A stretch of 64,000 nucleotides of DNA from positions 32,864,355-32,928,354 of the forward strand of contig CANTUZ010000007.1 in assembly GCA_947846985.1 (NCBI GenBank). The letters are read 5' to 3'. Both the position numbers and the translations under genes were made by a program. This stretch comes from Fratercula arctica (taxonomy: Eukaryota; Chordata; Aves; Charadriiformes; Alcidae). The notes beneath the pieces were generated by a model that saw nothing but the letters and a program-made list of their open reading frames with translations, was not told where the DNA came from and ran no database searches. Positions within the stretch are counted from its first letter, which is position 1. Each line of letters begins with the position of its first letter. Shown one piece after another: positions 28,601 through 37,215 of this stretch.

Positions 28601-31600
28601 GCCCGAGAGAGCAGTGAGAATATGTGAGAGGAACAACTCTGCAGACACCACGGCCAGTGAAGAAAGAGGGGGAGGAAGTGCTCTGCACCAGAGCAGAGAT
28701 TCCCCTGCACCTGGTGAAAGACCATGGTGAGGCAGGCTGTCCCCCTGCAGCCCACAGAGGTCCATGGTGGAGCAGATAGCCATATGCAGCCCATGAAGGA
28801 CCTGACGCTGGCGCACATGGGTGCCTGACAGAAGCTGTGACACTGCGCAGAGTCTGCACTGGAGCAGGCTCCCAGCAGGACCTGGAGACCCATGGAGAGA
28901 GAAGCCCATGTTGCAGCAGGTTTGCTGGCAGGACCTGTGACCCCACAGGGGACCCAGTCTGCTCCTGAAGGACTGCACCCATGGAAGGGACCCATGTTGG
29001 AGAAGGTCATAGAGGACTGTCTCCCACAGGAAGGATCCCACACAGTTTGTGAAGAACTGCAGCCCATGGGAAGGACCGACATTGGAGAAGTTTGTGGAGG
29101 ACTGTCTCCCATAGGAGGGACCCTATACTGGAGCAGGGGAACAGTGTGAGGAGGAAGGAGCAGCAGAGACAACATGTGATGAACTGCCTGCAACCCCCAT
29201 TCCCCATCCCCCTGCACCACTTGGCAGGAGGAGGCAGAGAAATCAAGCATGAAGTTGATCCCAGAAAGAAGGGAGGGATGGGGGAAGGTGTTTTAGGGTT
29301 TGGTTTTATTTCTTATTACCCTACTCAGATTTTATTGCCTGGAAATTAAATTAATTTAGGATTATACTGTGAAACTACACTAGAAAAACCTTGTTATTGT
29401 GCTCAGTTTCTATCTGCTTTCTTCAGACACTTCAAAAACATAAGTGGGGAATGTCCCTGTTATTGTTAACATCTGGAAGAACAGTTTTAAAACTGTATTT
29501 TCTTTAAACAAATGAATTTCTCATTCTTCCACAAGATCCTACAAACTTTTAGTCTAATTCAGTGTCCCTCATCTGAATTTCAAGTGGTTCCTGAAAGTCT
29601 CGGTGAAACAGGAGTCCTTTCCATCTTTTCATCTATGTCAATGTTGACAAATACACTTTTCCTAAATTTTTCCTATCTTAAGTACTCACCTTCCTTAAGT
29701 TCAACACTTGCCTAAAATTTTTCAATGTTTAGACTTTTAAAATAGTTCAAGGGCACAAGTTTTTTAAATTAATCTTTACAGTTGCTTCAAGTTAAGTACA
29801 AATAATTTTTCACTTTTGAAGTTGAAATTAAATACTGCAGAACAAGTATTAAGCAGACAAAATTAAACAATCCTTAGAAAAAAAATTTAAGAAAAATAAA
29901 ACCAGATGTGCTTTTAAACCACTGGTCTGTAGACTACTATCCTGTGCTTCAGACTGTATGTCTATGTGAATGGCAGAAATCCGACAGCCCACAGCAGAAT
30001 TCTGGATATTTTAATTAAGACTGTGAGAAGAGGGAAGAGAAAGAAAAAGACCATGTCCACATTAGAACACAGGAGGGTTTAGTGCTGATGACCCAAGTAT
30101 CCATGCTACATACATTTCAGTAAGTCAAACTAGGCGTAGTCCGGTTCTGCAGACTGAACAAGCACTAGCAGTTGGAGCACATCAAGAATGCTGAAGCACA
30201 TCTTTCCACTTAGTTCCACCCAGAAGGAATCCAGTTTGTGCACTCCAAGCATCCCCTGCATTATCAACAAAACTAATAAGCAAAGACAATCTGGAGACAA
30301 CTTTCAAAAATGTACTTCTTAATTCAGATGCTAATATGCATGAATCCAAAGTTCTGAAGGAGGTGACAACATGTTTTTCTAACGCATTTCTATGCCTAAA
30401 GTGCTACAAACATGATAATCTTCGACAATTACTGTTTTATAGTAAATAAAGCTGAAACTGACATAATTTAATTCAACATGCAATTTCAAAACTCACACTA
30501 GGCATCCTTCCCCCCCCACCCCCCTCAAAAAATGTGTAATTTCTTTTCATACTACCTAAGCCTCGATACAATCAGGATGGTATTCTGTCACCTACAAATC
30601 TTCATAGAAGTTTTTCTTCATGAGAAGGAAAAGTCCTAGACTTACCCCCATTCAAAGATTTCAGTTACAAGAGTAGAGTCTACATAGTCATTTCATATGA
30701 AATGTATCAATATTGTGGCTGAACACACATGAATGAAATAGCTTAAGATCATTGGAAAGAGTGAAAGATGACAAAACCTACAACAGAAGTTTATTATTTT
30801 CTTATCCCTAATCTGAAAAGGAGTGAATATACCTGCAATCTGCAAAGAAACCTACTTCTCTCTGAAAAAATACATAACCAGAAAATAAAATCAGCCTACC
30901 ATTGTATCTGTTGGACAAGTAAAACAATATGGTTTTATAAAGGTGGGGAAACAGACCACTTCCTACTGGTTGTTTTTTAACTCAACAATGGTTTTCCAAG
31001 GGCAAAGCAATATGATATTGTACAGTCCAAATCAGATTAATATTTTATAACTTATTTATACTGATACACCAATTACACCAAAATAAGTGAGGCTTTACAA
31101 TCAGGATTCACACAATCTGCTCAAGTTGGCATGAACCTGCTCTACTGCCAAAGGATGCAAACCCTCGTGCCCCGACACACACACCTGATGCCACCCACAC
31201 CCTCAGTTCTCTCCTTTCTCTTCCACATCAGTACAAGTATTTGTTTTGACCTATGCACAGAAGCTGATCCATATTGAAAGTAGCCATTTCTTCTACCAAA
31301 TCTAGATAATTTCCCTAATTCAGGTCACTGCTCACTGGTATGAATGTTTCTGCAAGAAGAGGTGATGACAGCCCGAGCTGGGGAGGAAGGGAATGTTAAC
31401 TTCAGTGGCAGCAATACACTATGTGAGCTTGAACTATCACACAGCAGCAAAATTAGTTGGTGAGGCAAATGACACCAAGAATCCCAGAATCATCTAGGTT
31501 GGAAGGGACCTCTGGAAATCGCTTAGTCCAACCTCCCAGCAAAAGCAGAGACAGCTACAGGAGGTCATCCAGAAATACGTCCAGTCAGGTTCTGAGTACC

Positions 31601-34600
31601 TCCACAGACAGTGGCTCCACAACCTCTCTGGGTGACCAGTTCCAGTGTTTGACCATTCTCACTGTAAAAAAGTTCTCAAATGTTTAGATGGAACTGTACA
31701 ACATTACGCTTATTAAATCAGATACAGTCAGAAAATACCTGAATATCGAAGCTCTGACTGAAAAGAGATGCAGGCATCTAGCACTTCGTCAAACTCAAAG
31801 ATTCCATGCTTAAGACTTCGTTAACACAGACTCACTATTTTACTTTGTTTAGAAATGACTTTAAATTCACAGGGGCTTAATCAAGCCATGCCATCCAGTT
31901 GAAGCCACAGGATGAAGTAACTTTGGAGCTTAAGTACACCGTAACAGGTTCAGACAAGTAAACAGAATTATTTTCCTCCAGATACACAAGGGAATGAAAA
32001 AGCAATGGTTAAAAGTCACTAAGAGACCCCTTATTCTGTTCAAGGAAGATTACACAATTTCTTTTTGTTAAGATGGTATCCAAACAACCGTATCTAGGTT
32101 TGGCTAGGAGCTACCACGCTTCACTAAAAAGTGAAAAATTCTTTGTTTTTTAACATGTTTCTTTAATGGGAGCTAAAAAAAATTAAAGAAAAAAAAAGCT
32201 AAGACACAATCACATTGTTCGGTTCGTTTGAATGCCACATAGAAGTCTATAACTTTGATGGCAAAATAATCTGGAAGCTAAAAAAGACTGAAGTCAACCA
32301 CTTGAAAAATCTAAACACAGTATTTTCACCTTTATGAGACAAAAATCATGGCTAAGTCAATACCTTACTATAGTGATTCAGGAAAGGAAGCTCAAACTAG
32401 CATATATAACATACAAAATAGAAAGTTGTATTTCAAAAGCTTAAAGATGCTTTGTTTAAAGGGAAAGAAGGGCTCCACATCCAATAGCATCATGTCCCTC
32501 TAACTCTAAAACTGCCTTCTCTTTTGCTTCATTTGCCTTCTGCTTCCTGCAGTTCAATCACAGATTCTCAATGAGATATCATTCATTGCAAACTCTGCCT
32601 AAGAATTAAAGTGTGTCCCTTCAAGTCTCCCAGATATTTCCGATCACGTTTGCTACAGGTTTTAAGGGTTGTAGTCCATCTGGAGCACAGTTTTTTATTT
32701 CACACGGTAAGCGTCATGTCAGTTTGCCCCACTGTCAGTCGGACTGTCAGAATTTATTGCTTAATTTTTTTGGGTTTGCTTTACACAATAGGTGTATTTG
32801 CCCAACAAGGCTTCTTACAGCTGAACCTATAAAGACCTACAGTTGGACAGACCTAGTAATACACAAATTTCTATAACTGTGCAGCTTTCAGACTTGCAAA
32901 TAAACTGCTTAAATGGCAATAAAGCTGAAACTGGTCAACACCCTGCATAACCAAGGTCTTGAATTTTTCAAGGTTTCACTCTTTTTCCAAATTTAAAAAA
33001 AAAAAAAAAAACAACAACAACAAATCAACATCCATCAATCATCTTGAATTATAACTGCTTGGTGGCTAGATGTTATAACAAATTATGAAAGCTTTACACT
33101 CTTCCTTTAGTAAATCAGGGCACTTTACCTACCATCTTTTAACATCAATATAAAACCTTGCATTATATTTGCTACTGAATTTCTTCAATTTCTTCTTTCT
33201 CCTCCTGACTCGCTACTGGAACAATCTGCAACTGACCTATCTGTGAACTGATTTATGTTTCCAAGTCACCTGCAGGCACAAGCTGAGCTCCAGTGATACG
33301 AAATGTGATTTCATGAGGTTCAGTGGTATCCTTAGGCTTTCCTGTTTATAAAAGACACATCTAGGGATCCAATTTAAAAAACTTACTTTGTCACAGACTG
33401 CAGACATTTGTTTTTATGGTGACTACAGCACATTTTAGTATTATTTTTGATACTTTCTTTTGGTGAGGTGTATCTATGCAAAAAGCACTAAATTTCCCCC
33501 CCCTTCAAGCAGAGAGTGCGAGTGCTCATCTATAACGGCACTGGGATTTTCAATTTCCACAATGTTAAGGCCATCCTACTGCTGAATTTGTACTATACAC
33601 CCCTTTGTGACACCAAATTGTCTCACAGCAAATAAAGATACCTTCAGTCAAGCTCTATAGAGACCTTGACACAAAGCTTACAAAACCCAAACAGAGACAG
33701 TATTGTACTAAAACAGAAATAATGAAGTCACCGTAGTAAGTTCCTCTCAGAGAATTTCATTTAATTAGTGCAAACACATTGGCTCTGGGGCACAGCTGGC
33801 ACAGAAGATGACAGCCCCTCTTCTTGAGGGAAGAGTCAAAGCATCTGCTTATGCCCATTCCACATGACTGTGTAAAAGACAGCTAACTAGCACTGTACCT
33901 TCAAAGAATATTTAAGATTGCTACTGACTTATTTCCCATTAGATTATTATGGCATTAAAAAACACGCCTCAAACAATCCTATATCACATAGAACAAGACA
34001 TTCAGGTGACTCAAAAATGCAGAAAAATTAACAAAAATGTTAAGATCAAGCTACCAAATTATCATACTGAAATTTGCAAAGTCTGAATCATTAAAAAAAA
34101 AGAAGTTTATTTTGCCAACTTAAAAAATCTAGTATCACAACATTGACTACCAGATGGTTCAAGTGAGTAAGATTCAAAACTTGTTTTCTTTTTCTATTGT
34201 TGTGCTTATTTTGTACAATGTAGGAACCGATTGTTTTTTTGTGCAAAAGTTGTAGAGAAATCTTTATAAACCTTTACAGAGGCAGCATTGTTATTTTTTT
34301 TAAGTTTCTTAGTAAGTTACTCCAGTTTTCATGATGTTTTTCAGCATTCCGAACTTATCCTGGGGGTGGGAGATTCCTAGGTTCTTAATATTAAATAGAA
34401 GTATTGCTTATAACAAAAGTTTGAAACTTCATAGCCAGCAGGCTACTATTGATTGATTACTCTCCTTTTAAACAGTGTAAGTCTATATTCCAGAACAGCT
34501 GGGAAAAGATTTTCCATCAAAATTCTATTGTTTGCATATCTTCCAAAGAATTCTAACAACAATCTCCCAGTTTTATTTCTGTATACATCTTACATGAGCA

Positions 34601-36892
34601 AAACTACAGATAAGAGAAGATGAAACGTGTAGGGGTGACTGTGCAGGGTGACAGAAATGCAGGCAGCTGACACGCCAACAGGACTTGTGGGAAATTGGAA
34701 TAAAAGAAAGAGAAAAAGAGAGAGAGAGAATGTGTCTGTGTGATTTTCTTTTCCCTCTTGCTCTCTCCAACTCCAATTTTAAGTAGAACTTGAATTGACA
34801 GAAAATAAGAAAAAGCCCATGCAATGTGTTCATCAGCTTATAACCCTGAAACCATAGTACCCTACAATGCCATGCCTACTTCCTAGCAGGGCACTGTTCT
34901 TCCAAAAAACCAAACCATTCAAGATGAGCTCTATACGGGATGAGAATTATAAAAAACATTTAGACTGAATGAGAACTGAGTTCACAAACAGAAGAAAAGT
35001 TTGGAGCACCAAGAAGAAAAATATTATGTCCACCTACTTAAAAGCAGTTTGTTGCAGTGCCTGCTTATTACATGGGACAGATCCAACCTAAAGACTACAT
35101 ATAATCTCACACTATTTTGTACATACTTTTTGATCTTCAAGATTACAAATAATCTGAAATAATACAGTTTACCTTTCTGTCTACAGGTAATCTGAAAAAC
35201 TGCATGCAAAATGTATGAGTTTCTGTATCCTCGTCTACTGAAGCACCAACTAAAGCAGCCCCGTAGTAGCAACACTAATTGTTGCACTAATGACAACATA
35301 AGAATTTGGAAAGACTTAAGTACAAAACCTTCATAACGTAGACCAGGAACAAGTGGTTCAAAAAACAATAAAGCAGAATATGGGAAAACAGAGAACAAAA
35401 CACAATAGTCAAAGTAAAATAGAAAGCAAAACGGAAAAGCATTTTTCAGAATATGTAATACTAATTATGACTGTAGAACAGTCAATAAATATTAGTAAGT
35501 TGGATCTTTTTGCTGTACAAACTCTACCCTTGATTTTCAGGGACTGGTGAAGAAAAAGGAAAAGGCCCTTAATTAGTATTTTAGTCTATACATGAAATAA
35601 TCGATCCAACACAAAAGTGGTTTAACCTGTCAAAATACTTTAAGAACACAGAGGGGAAAAAGTAGGAGTGAGAAAGGGGGAGAAACGGGCAACCCCTATC
35701 TTACAAAATAAGGAAGAAAACATACGCAGAAGAAACTGCTAACTTTGTTGGGAAGTCATGCACCAAATAATGTATATTTGCAATACTCATGACTTGCATC
35801 CAACACGCGATCAACATCAATAACAATTGTAGTCTTTTAAGAATCTCCTTCTGTTAGAAGTAGATGACATATGCATTACTTTCTCAGAAATGTTAAGGCT
35901 TTAAAATCAAGCAATACACAAGAGGAGAACTACCATCCTTTTAACTTTTGGCTGGAACTAAACAGAAGCTATGAATTACTCAAAATAAGTCTAAAACCGG
36001 GTGGTGAAGATACACAAATGTGACCAGAGAAAAAACTTTATCCAAAGCTCAGTAATCAAGACAGCACGATGCTTCTGTTTTTTAACACTGTGATGATATG
36101 TGCAACATTCGCGAGGGTCAACTGACAATACTTTATTGTTTATATAGTGCCTCAGGCATTTGGAGTATTTGTGGGTGATTGCCTGTTCATCAGACCCCTT
36201 GAGATACCGATAAACTGAAAGCACACAAAGCCAACTATTGATTAATAGTTAAACATGGCGTCTTTCTGAACACTGACTTTACTCGGGTTTTTTTTTGTCA
36301 ATTTGCTTACTTTACGCAGCGAAACAGGAGCATAACACGGCAGGAGACTGCTCTTCAAAGGTAGAGGGAGATGTTTGTAAACCAGCGTGAAAAGAGACCC
36401 CTCACGCGGGGGGATCAGCGGGATGGAAGGACTTTTACTACAATGCAAACACGTGGGGCGGGGGCGGACAAACGGAGGGCACATCCCCGCGGCGGGGGCA
36501 CGGCGGGCGATGGCGGCGGGCGATGGCGGCCCCGCCCCTCCGGGCCTTCCCGCCGGAACGGAACGGGACAGCCCTACCCGCCCCCAGGCCCGGCCCCGAC
36601 CCAGCCGTGCCCGGGGAGGAGGGGCGTGCGTGCCTCCGCTGGTCAAGCGCCGGGCCGCGGCGAGGCGAGGGCCCGGCCGCCGCCGTCCCCGGCCCCCTCC
36701 GCCCCCAACCCCGCGCTACCCACCCGGGCCTCCCGCCGCGCCATCCCCCGCCGCCCCGGGCCCGTCCCCGCCCCGCCCCCGCCGCCGGGCCGTGGCGGGC
36801 GGTGCAGCGGCGGAGGCCGCCCGCCAGCAGCGGCCGCCGCTCCCCCCGTCATGGGCGGGCTCCGGGCCGTACCTCACGGGCTCTGCGGTCAT
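4613..36892 (-). CDS. ATRX: ATRX chromatin remodeller, 5' part (coding exons 1-10, continues past left edge)
   Basis: SWI/SNF-family ATPase/helicase that, with DAXX, deposits histone H3.3 at heterochromatin and telomeres; nuclear. Ten coding exons can be joined in phase (20+113+56+53+125+120+110+68+2912+79 = 3656 nt, about 1218 codons). The start MTAEP and the N-terminal block [20 protein letters not shown] are ATRX signatures. Exons 7-9 encode the ADD domain (about residues 163-300): a GATA-like finger with CTACGQQ, then a PHD-type cysteine cluster ([19 protein letters not shown]), which binds H3K9me3 with unmodified K4. A variant HP1-binding motif LIVKL lies near residue 587-591. Then follows a long Lys/Ser/Asp/Glu-rich disordered region, with the DAXX-binding region beginning near its end. 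The helicase motor is not in the window. Seven of the ten exon lengths (1, 2, 3, 4, 7, 8 and phase of all) equal human by memory; exon 9 is about 54 codons shorter. Identification is very secure; boundaries come from GT/AG signals and phase. Confidence 0.97.
5836..6115 (-). mobile_element. CR1 LINE 3' fragment, old
   Basis: The plus strand begins with the reverse of a CR1 3' end (tcatagaaccatataat, then gttggaagggacct) and continues through diverged but alignable CR1 tail sequence. It lies in ATRX intron 9 in the same sense as ATRX and contains no intact frame. Confidence 0.7.
7945..10856 (-). CDS. ATRX: ATRX exon 9 (ADD PHD finger, HP1 motif, disordered middle)
   Basis: 2912 nt of uninterrupted frame, the giant exon typical of ATRX (about 54 codons shorter than human). 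It opens with the PHD-like half of ADD ([20 protein letters not shown] and [13 protein letters not shown]), then a helix ending [10 protein letters not shown]. Further on are SSVPEDIFE, the [10 protein letters not shown] segment with the variant HP1 motif, and [15 protein letters not shown] long Lys/Ser/Glu-rich region with degenerate repeats of about 47 residues follows. It ends with [14 protein letters not shown] and GFCQSS, at the start of the DAXX-binding region. Acceptor TTTCAG|, donor CATCAG|GTGTGC. Intron 9 (4692-7944) contains a CR1 fragment and T-rich simple sequence. Confidence 0.97.
11787..11854 (-). CDS. ATRX: ATRX exon 8 (ADD domain)
   Basis: 68 nt, the human length, encoding [20 protein letters not shown] followed by QC plus two bases. 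The [15 protein letters not shown] stretch is nearly invariant in ATRX and forms part of the histone H3-tail pocket. Intron 8 (10857-11786) contains nothing recognised. Confidence 0.96.
13834..13873. repeat. 20-bp tandem duplication
   Basis: Two adjacent 20-bp units (taatataaatttgtaagctg and a copy with two differences) in ATRX intron 7. Probably a local slippage product. Confidence 0.7.
14038..14147 (-). CDS. ATRX: ATRX exon 7 (start of ADD domain)
   Basis: 110 nt, the human length. It encodes [20 protein letters not shown] and [17 protein letters not shown], which is the first zinc-binding part of the ADD domain (Cys-x2-Cys). Donor TAAG|GTATGT is strong. Intron 7 (11855-14037) carries a short 20-bp tandem duplication but no gene. 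Confidence 0.96.
17807..17926 (-). CDS. ATRX: ATRX exon 6
   Basis: 120 nt (two codons longer than human), encoding [20 protein letters not shown] and [19 protein letters not shown]. In mammals the equivalent exon is alternatively spliced (established knowledge); here both splice sites are good and length is a multiple of three, so skipping would keep the frame. Intron 6 (14148-17806) shows no gene. Confidence 0.95.
19131..19255 (-). CDS. ATRX: ATRX exon 5
   Basis: 125 nt, one codon shorter than human. It encodes [15 protein letters not shown] followed by [20 protein letters not shown] and MKSLPK. Acceptor TTACGCAG|, donor AAAG|GTAG. Intron 5 (17927-19130) contains nothing recognised. Confidence 0.94.
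20929..20981 (-). CDS. ATRX: ATRX exon 4
   Basis: 53 nt, the human length, encoding [17 protein letters not shown] plus two bases; donor AAAAAG|GTTCG is weaker than average. Phase continues exactly from exon 3 and into exon 5. Intron 4 (19256-20928) holds simple A-rich runs only. Confidence 0.9.
21567..21622 (-). CDS. ATRX: ATRX exon 3
   Basis: 56 nt, the human length, between ATAG| and |GTAGGA. It encodes [18 protein letters not shown], a weakly conserved Ser-rich linker aligning with the human MMENSKEE segment. The acceptor has a second AG four bases downstream, whose use would shift the frame. Intron 3 (20982-21566) shows nothing notable. Confidence 0.85.
22364..22465 (-). mobile_element. 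CR1 LINE 3' end fragment
   Basis: Reads agaatcacagaatggtctgg, then gttggaagagacc and aaagatcatctag, the characteristic reversed CR1 3' terminus, about 100 bp, in ATRX intron 2. Confidence 0.8.
22903..23650 (+). mobile_element. CR1 LINE, 5'-truncated copy with open ORF2 C-terminus
   Basis: CR1 non-LTR retrotransposon (jockey/CR1 clade). An open frame at 22979-23566 encodes 195 residues of the ORF2 C-terminal region ([35 protein letters not shown], then [20 protein letters not shown]). The reading frame upstream ([20 protein letters not shown]) also reads through. The copy ends in the CR1 3' tail gaactagatgatctttaagg followed by ATTCTATGATTCT. It lacks the endonuclease and most of the reverse transcriptase domain, so it is dead on arrival, but the undamaged frame suggests a fairly young insertion. 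It is antisense to ATRX in intron 2. Confidence 0.93.
23899..24865 (-). mobile_element. CR1 LINE, 5'-truncated copy including part of reverse transcriptase
   Basis: Minus-strand copy whose 3' end (reverse of atagaatcatagggttgaaa) is at the low coordinate. It encodes the end of the reverse transcriptase palm ([20 protein letters not shown], then [12 protein letters not shown], where the catalytic FADD is changed to FAND) and the C-terminal region ([20 protein letters not shown]). A break separates the frames near 24613-24620, and another stop occurs near 24218. Inactive. It lies 250 bp from the plus-strand copy, tail to tail. Confidence 0.92.
25126..25238 (-). CDS. ATRX: ATRX exon 2
   Basis: 113 nt, same as human. 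Acceptor TTTTAACAG, donor ATAG|GTAAA. It encodes [20 protein letters not shown] followed by [18 protein letters not shown], closely matching the ATRX N-terminus. Intron 2 (21623-25125) contains three CR1 fragments and nothing else recognised. Confidence 0.95.
25499..25540. repeat. Perfect 18-bp inverted repeat with 6-base loop
   Basis: Arms 25499-25516 and 25523-25540 are exact reverse complements (core TTTTAAATAGTAAAAA), loop CTATAC. It lies in ATRX intron 1, about 260 bp upstream of exon 2. All but two pairs per arm are A-T, so it could extrude as a cruciform; it is too short and weak for a normal pre-miRNA. Confidence 0.9.
27442..27475. repeat. 18-bp-period tandem duplication
   Basis: ACATTTATTAACCCTT occurs at 27442-27457 and again at 27460-27475 in ATRX intron 1; likely a small local duplication. 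Confidence 0.8.
28381..29365 (+). mobile_element. Avian interspersed repeat, probably a solo LTR of an endogenous retrovirus, with internal tandem units
   Basis: A GC-rich island of about 1 kb in otherwise AT-rich ATRX intron 1. It begins tgtattgggtttgcatggca and runs through purine-rich sequence built from imperfect units of roughly 40-110 bp (recurring ggaggactgtctccca and gagcaggctcc-like blocks). It ends near ggtttggttttatttctta and taaattaaattaattt. I recognise this as a common bird repeat that I believe is an ERVL-type LTR, but the family name is from memory. No retroviral coding sequence is present. Open frames across it (28314-29349 on both strands) have no recognisable protein and follow from base composition. 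Confidence 0.6.
31478..31695 (-). mobile_element. CR1 LINE 3' fragment
   Basis: Reversed CR1 3' terminus (agaatcatctaggttggaag, then agtccaacctcccagcaaaa) extending about 215 bp. It lies in ATRX intron 1 and has no intact frame. Confidence 0.85.
34704..34730. repeat. GA-rich microsatellite
   Basis: A short run of GAAAGA/GA repeats in ATRX intron 1. No other feature is seen between about 31.7 and 36.2 kb. Confidence 0.7.
36761..36780 (-). other. G-quadruplex motif on ATRX sense strand
   Basis: The minus strand carries four G runs (5, 4, 4 and 3 G) separated by C, C and AC, about 90 nt downstream of the exon 1 donor. This satisfies the canonical G3+N1-7 pattern and sits in a longer G-run-rich tract (about 36650-36850) on the non-template strand just downstream of the promoter, a layout favourable to R-loops. 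Confidence 0.75.
36873..36892 (-). CDS. ATRX: ATRX coding exon 1 (start codon)
   Basis: Twenty coding bases, ATG at 36892, encoding MTAEPV plus two bases of the next codon, followed by donor AG|GTAC. There is a purine at -3 of the ATG. The human exon also contributes exactly 20 coding nt. The exon lies in the CpG island; its non-coding part extends upward from 36893. Intron 1 (25239-36872, about 11.6 kb) holds a GC-rich G-run segment next to the donor, a CR1 fragment, an LTR-like repeat and a perfect hairpin; no other gene was recognised in it. Confidence 0.93.
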
Positions 36893-37215
36893 GTCTCCGC
36901 TGCCGCTGCTCGGTGCGGCCGGCCGGGCCGGAACCGGGCTCAGGCGCTGGAAGGAGACAAAGCCGTTATTGCCACCATCGCAAGCTCCGCCGCCATCTTA
37001 TCGGAGGGAGGCTGAGGGAGACCTGCCTCCTGCCGCCTTCCTCCTTCGCCGACTCCCATTGGTTCCTCGCCGCCCCCAGCGATTTTCTAATTGGGCGGCT
37101 CCGACGGGGCCTGTTGCTAGGGTCGTTCACGTCACCGTCCCAACCTTCCCCGCTGCGATTGGCTAGAGGGAGGGTTACATCACCGGCAGGGGCCTGACGT
37201 CACGCACCGAGTCCC
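36893..37215 (-). promoter_or_regulatory. ATRX: ATRX 5'UTR and CpG-island promoter
   Basis: The CpG island spans roughly 36400-37340. Reading in the ATRX direction there are three CCAAT boxes (complements at 37058-37062, 37090-37094, 37158-37162), a perfect palindromic CRE TGACGTCA at 37195-37202 and another CRE half site near 37129. A YY1-type element (GCCGCCATCTT on the plus strand, 36989-36999) lies about 100 nt above the ATG. No TATA box is evident. The transcription start is not determinable but probably falls between about 36950 and 37050. Confidence 0.7.

Noticed and set aside
28314..29349. Open frames of 70-228 codons on both strands
   Set aside because: They lie in the GC-rich interspersed repeat; no retroviral or other domain seen, and several frames are open at once.
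36371..37197. Overlapping plus-strand open frames of 214-259 codons
   Set aside because: They run through the ATRX CpG island, are Pro/Arg/Gly/Ala-rich in every frame and match no protein; openness follows from high GC.
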